Positions 32,719 to 35,724 of a DNA stretch of 35,724 nt are shown piece by piece. Every line of letters starts with the position of its first letter. Within the stretch, counting starts at the first letter, position 1. Source of the stretch: a virus. The notes beneath the pieces are model-generated. The model made no database searches. It was given only the letters and a program-made list of their open reading frames with translations, and was not told where the DNA came from. The stretch covers positions 1 through 35,724 of the IMG/VR virus record IMGVR_UViG_3300035698_013399. One strand, written 5' to 3'. The position numbers and the translations under genes were made by a program.

Positions 32719-34104
32719 TTAAGGGCAACTACCATAAGGCGGAGGAGATGGACAAGTTACTGAGGATGCCATATATTGAACAGAATGTGAATGTGTATAA
32801 TCATGGTACCCTGCGGAATTATTTGTACAAGATTCAGTTGTCCCTGAATTTCCAGGAAGTAAAAATGCAACCGATCCACCCTGGGAGTAGATGCTCCAAT
32901 AATTATTAACATTTCTATTAGTATCTACTTGCAAAAAACCACTAAACCAGGGACCGCCAACATTACCTGCAGATAATATATCTGAGACAGAAGGTGGAGA
33001 GGGTGGATTGGTTAGATGGTCTGAATGAAATTTTGAACTCCATCTAATTTTCAGAGTCAGCATACTATATGTATTATTTGTTATATACCACTTTTCATAT
33101 AAAGGAATGTTATGTGGTGCATCTGACCCATCAGGTACAATAGAAAGAGTGGAGGATGTATCCATTGTCATAATAGGCCAAGTACCAGTTCCTCCAGGAT
33201 TAACAATATCACCACCATCTATATATTCGATAGAATAAGTATATACATAATCTTCTGTTGTAGGGCAGTTATATCCAGTTATACCTGCTATTGGGGCAGT
33301 TACACCTGTGAGACTACATGGAGTAAGACCACCTATATTTATTTCTGCAATACCTTCAGAACCACCACAAACCCAACCATCAGCACCAAACTGTCCTGAA
33401 GTTTCTATACGACATGAATCCCAAGGAGTATATCCTGTTCCAGGAATAACATAATTAACAGTAAATCCTGCAAAGTTAGAATCTCCATTTTCACTCCAAA
33501 AATCATTGTCTCCATCAAATGCATGATAGTAAACATTTCCTGTAAGACTTGCAAGACAAGCACTCGCTTTTGTTGAGTACTTACCACCACTACCTGCACA
33601 TGGAGTAGCACCATTCATTTGCCAAGCGGCATCTGGAACTGTGGTAGAGACACCTTCACAACACGCTGAACTTGCTGAACTACCTGAACTACTTGGAGGT
33701 ACATAAGACCCTGAACTATCAGAAGGAGATGAAGATCCAGATGTACCAGAATCTCCAGATGTACCAGAATCTCCAGATGTACCAGAATCTCCAGAATCTC
33801 CGGAAGAATCTCCAGAAGAATCAGAACTTGATGAAGAATCATTTAATTCTGGAATATATATTACACTACCATCATCTTCATCTAAAGAAACATATACTTC
33901 ACCACCACCACCTCTAATACAACTCCCATCCTCACAACAAGGATAAACACTATCTATAATAGATATATTTTCTATATCAGACAAAGAAACACTATCAGCA
34001 GAAACTAATTCTTGTCTTTCCCAAAACACACCATTAATATCTCTAAAAACTTTAGCATTTAAAGTATTAGGAAGATACTTAACGTTTATTGTCTCATCAC
34101 TCAC
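32719..34104 (-). CDS. Cys-containing appendage protein with Gly-Asp-Ser-Gly-Thr-Ser linker
   Basis: A 461-residue protein. Residues 1-90 contain SVYPCCEDGSCIRGGGGEVYV, a CC-x3-C arrangement. Residues about 90-150 are a Ser/Asp/Gly/Thr linker with an 18-bp tandem repeat at DNA level. The rest is a beta-rich, Gly/Trp/Cys-rich region with paired cysteines (CCEG, CAG, CLAS, then CRIETSGQFGADGWVCGG and others), with no family I recognise. The start is GTG with AGGAGATTAGATA before it, inside the end of the upstream gene. Position between the neck-like gene and another appendage gene suggests a collar, whisker or fibre role. Multiple Cys are uncommon in cytoplasm-assembled fibres and may bind metal. 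Confidence 0.6.
   Translation of the reverse strand: MSDETINVKYLPNTLNAKVFRDINGVFWERQELVSADSVSLSDIENISIIDSVYPCCEDGSCIRGGGGEVYVSLDEDDGSVIYIPELNDSSSSSDSSGDSSGDSGDSGTSGDSGTSGDSGTSGSSSPSDSSGSYVPPSSSGSSASSACCEGVSTTVPDAAWQMNGATPCAGSGGKYSTKASACLASLTGNVYYHAFDGDNDFWSENGDSNFAGFTVNYVIPGTGYTPWDSCRIETSGQFGADGWVCGGSEGIAEINIGGLTPCSLTGVTAPIAGITGYNCPTTEDYVYTYSIEYIDGGDIVNPGGTGTWPIMTMDTSSTLSIVPDGSDAPHNIPLYEKWYITNNTYSMLTLKIRWSSKFHSDHLTNPPSPPSVSDILSAGNVGGPWFSGFLQVDTNRNVNNYWSIYSQGGSVAFLLPGNSGTTESCTNNSAGYHDYTHSHSVQYMASSVTCPSPPPYGSCP
33737..33790 (-). repeat. Three perfect 18-bp tandem repeats encoding GDSGTS
   Basis: The + strand unit CCAGATGTACCAGAATCT is repeated three times without a mismatch (33737-33754, 33755-33772, 33773-33790), followed by degenerate Ser/Asp codons. 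The identity at silent positions suggests recent duplication. Confidence 0.95.
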
Positions 34105-34115
34105 TATCTAATCTC

Positions 34116-35724
34116 CTAGAAAAGAATTTTATCTGATTCTGTATCTATTTCTAAATTATTTCTCTCTCTTATTTCTTCTTCCTCTGTTACTGGTTGAATA
34201 TATCCCAATCCTTCAGAAGAAACTAATCTTGGAACTGCATGGATCTCATAGAAATATTTATACAATAAGTGTTGGAAATCTGGTGCAGTCTTAATACCAA
34301 CTACTTCATAATGAATATTATTGAATCTTGTTTTAATAATATCACCTTCTTGTACTTCTATTCTATGTCTTTCTTCTTTAGTTCTATCAGCATCTATAGT
34401 ATATGTATCTTCGTCAACCAGATATCCTTCTTCAATAAGTTGATTTTTAATAGTATTTTTTACAGTTGATATATGAGCATAAAGAATTATTTCTTCTTCA
34501 TCTGAAATCTTACCATGAGCACCCATTCTTTGACTTTCTGAAGTTACCTCCCAAATACAATCAATTTGAACAGGTGGGAATTCATATTTTTTAAGAGGAT
34601 CTTCACCCCATACATTCTCAGGATCAAACTTAGTCATTATATATAGATCACATGCATGACCAAATTGTTTAATATAATCACCTGCTTGACAATCAATCAT
34701 CTGTCCCTCAGTAGGATTTGAATAAACATCATACTGACAATTACCACTTCCAGGATCACTGCTTATTTCACAAACATAACTACCAACAAGAGTAACACCG
34801 TCTACACCATACTCATGACCAACTACAACGTACTCTGGATCAGGATATTCAAATCTCCCTTGTTCACCCATCCATGATGCATCACTTATTATATCTTCTA
34901 AAGTTGGCGCAGTTACAATACCTTCAAATTCAGTACCGTCTGTTCCATAACCAACATTGTTTAGAACTTCACTAGGATCTGGTAGAAAAAGAGTTCCAGT
35001 TTCTTCAATTGTAGTATATGGTGAGAAAGTTCCAACTAAGTTACCCTCGTCATATTCTACTCCGAAGAATACATCTGCAACACCTGGAAAGTCCGGATCA
35101 AGAGGGACTGCTGTTACATCATCAAAACCAACCCATTCTGAATTATTTCCCGACGCATCTACATGTTGTATAGAGTATGAGACGCTTGATGCAGAAATAT
35201 TTTCTTCTTCCCATGAATTACTTTGACTATTAGCAGTTGAAAGTCCTCTTGAAAATACCCACCATTCAGTTGGAATTGATAATACCCATTCGGAAAGTCC
35301 AGATACTTTTGCTAAGTAATAAGAAACACCATCAACTATTCTCCGTAGTCTCGATGTAGTTGTTGGTCCTTCCGGAGATTGGTTCCACCACATTCCCCAC
35401 CTTTCTCCTGATCCTTGTTTCGCTCCGGTTGGGTGTGTAGGTGATATTATATCCGGATACTGGGAGGCAAGGCTAAAGAAGCTCAAGATCCCACCTGCCG
35501 CGCCTGTCAATGTCAATTGATACTTGGCTGTCTGTAGATCGGTATTCGTGAATGCAATCAACTGGGCGAGGCTCAACTCTGAACCGTTGAAAGTTACGGG
35601 CGGTTCGTCTGTTGTAAGCTGGTAGGTTGCTGTCGTGCTAGTTAGCCCAACCGCCGCCGTACTGTTATCAGCCGCGAGTCCGGCGGTCCAATCGTGGGGG
35701 AAGGTGACGGTTGCAGGAGCAACA
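34116..35724 (-). CDS. Possible neck protein: gp14-like C-terminal region fused to an unknown N-terminal part (partial at right edge)
   Basis: The frame is open through the right edge, so the start lies outside; at least 535 residues are present. The C-terminal 210 residues follow the pattern of T4 gp14, the neck/head-completion protein: GHACDLYIMTKFDPENVWGEDPLKKYEF, then EGDIIKTRFNNIHYEVVGIK and HLLYKYFYEIHAVPR (compare IFGED, EGDLIYFP..FEI and FYQLG in gp14). Between come two YGxDGxxxxGxx segments typical of phage decoration/fibre proteins. The N-terminal 130 residues are of unknown family and are encoded by markedly GC-richer DNA. A TTG at 35574-35576 is not a convincing start, since the frame continues. 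The neck assignment is tentative but agrees with its place upstream of terminase and gp15. Confidence 0.45.
   Translation of the reverse strand, partial: VAPATVTFPHDWTAGLAADNSTAAVGLTSTTATYQLTTDEPPVTFNGSELSLAQLIAFTNTDLQTAKYQLTLTGAAGGILSFFSLASQYPDIISPTHPTGAKQGSGERWGMWWNQSPEGPTTTSRLRRIVDGVSYYLAKVSGLSEWVLSIPTEWWVFSRGLSTANSQSNSWEEENISASSVSYSIQHVDASGNNSEWVGFDDVTAVPLDPDFPGVADVFFGVEYDEGNLVGTFSPYTTIEETGTLFLPDPSEVLNNVGYGTDGTEFEGIVTAPTLEDIISDASWMGEQGRFEYPDPEYVVVGHEYGVDGVTLVGSYVCEISSDPGSGNCQYDVYSNPTEGQMIDCQAGDYIKQFGHACDLYIMTKFDPENVWGEDPLKKYEFPPVQIDCIWEVTSESQRMGAHGKISDEEEIILYAHISTVKNTIKNQLIEEGYLVDEDTYTIDADRTKEERHRIEVQEGDIIKTRFNNIHYEVVGIKTAPDFQHLLYKYFYEIHAVPRLVSSEGLGYIQPVTEEEEIRERNNLEIDTESDKILF
35335..35724. 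other. GC-rich segment at right edge
   Basis: By hand count, 35281-35340 is 33% GC, 35341-35580 about 50%, and 35581-35724 about 58%, against about 28% in a sampled block of the same gene (34141-34200). The step occurs inside one open reading frame. It suggests recent acquisition of this domain, or an assembly join. Confidence 0.75.

Overview
The window is a piece of a tailed-phage genome with a T4-like (contractile-tail) morphogenesis module. The DNA is AT-rich, roughly 30% GC over most of its length. The evidence is a set of T4-family proteins in largely T4 gene order: UvsX-like recombinase, gp55-like late sigma factor, gp47-like nuclease, small and large terminase (gp16/gp17), gp15, tail sheath gp18, tail tube gp19, gp26-like protein, hub gp27, spike gp5, gp25, gp6 and a probable gp7. 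The host cannot be named from the sequence. A lipobox-bearing lipoprotein and canonical sigma70 promoter hexamers show that it is a bacterium.

Layout. Positions 1-2956 (+ strand) hold the replication/recombination genes: the end of a protein with a Gln-Ala-Pro repeat linker and acidic tip (perhaps an SSB/gp32-like protein), uvsX, a gp55-like sigma factor and a gp47-like nuclease. The last three overlap or abut. A bidirectional terminator at 2958-2989 separates them from everything else, which lies on the - strand and reads right to left. From the right edge these genes are: a partial gp14-like neck protein, two fibre/appendage proteins, a small unknown protein, a membrane lipoprotein, terS and terL. 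Next comes a three-gene cassette (dCMP deaminase and two small-family proteins) with its own sigma70 promoter and terminator. After it come a small unknown protein, gp15, gp18, gp19, gp26-like, a probable frameshift-coupled chaperone extension, gp27, gp5, gp25, gp6, gp7-like, and five tail-fibre/appendage genes down to 2990.

How it fits together. The gp55-like factor would direct late transcription from T4-type late -10 boxes. TATAAATA and the variant CATAAATA occur upstream of late genes, twice immediately after an intrinsic terminator. Terminase packages DNA; gp15, gp18 and gp19 form the tail tube and sheath; gp26-like, gp27, gp5, gp25, gp6 and gp7-like form the baseplate. The distal genes supply an unusually elaborate set of fibres (beta-helices, LamG- and PKD-like domains, Ser/Asp-rich linkers).

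Most notable: a probable -1 frameshift extension of the gp26-like gene; an early-type cassette embedded in the late operon with a perfect 17-bp direct repeat upstream of its promoter; a stable GC-rich hairpin directly before terS; a LamG-like domain that appears split over two neighbouring fibre genes; a spike with twelve 9-residue repeats and no visible lysozyme domain; and an abrupt GC step inside the gene at the right edge. No tRNA, CRISPR array, insertion sequence or integrase was seen, and no gene-free stretch exceeds about 170 bp.
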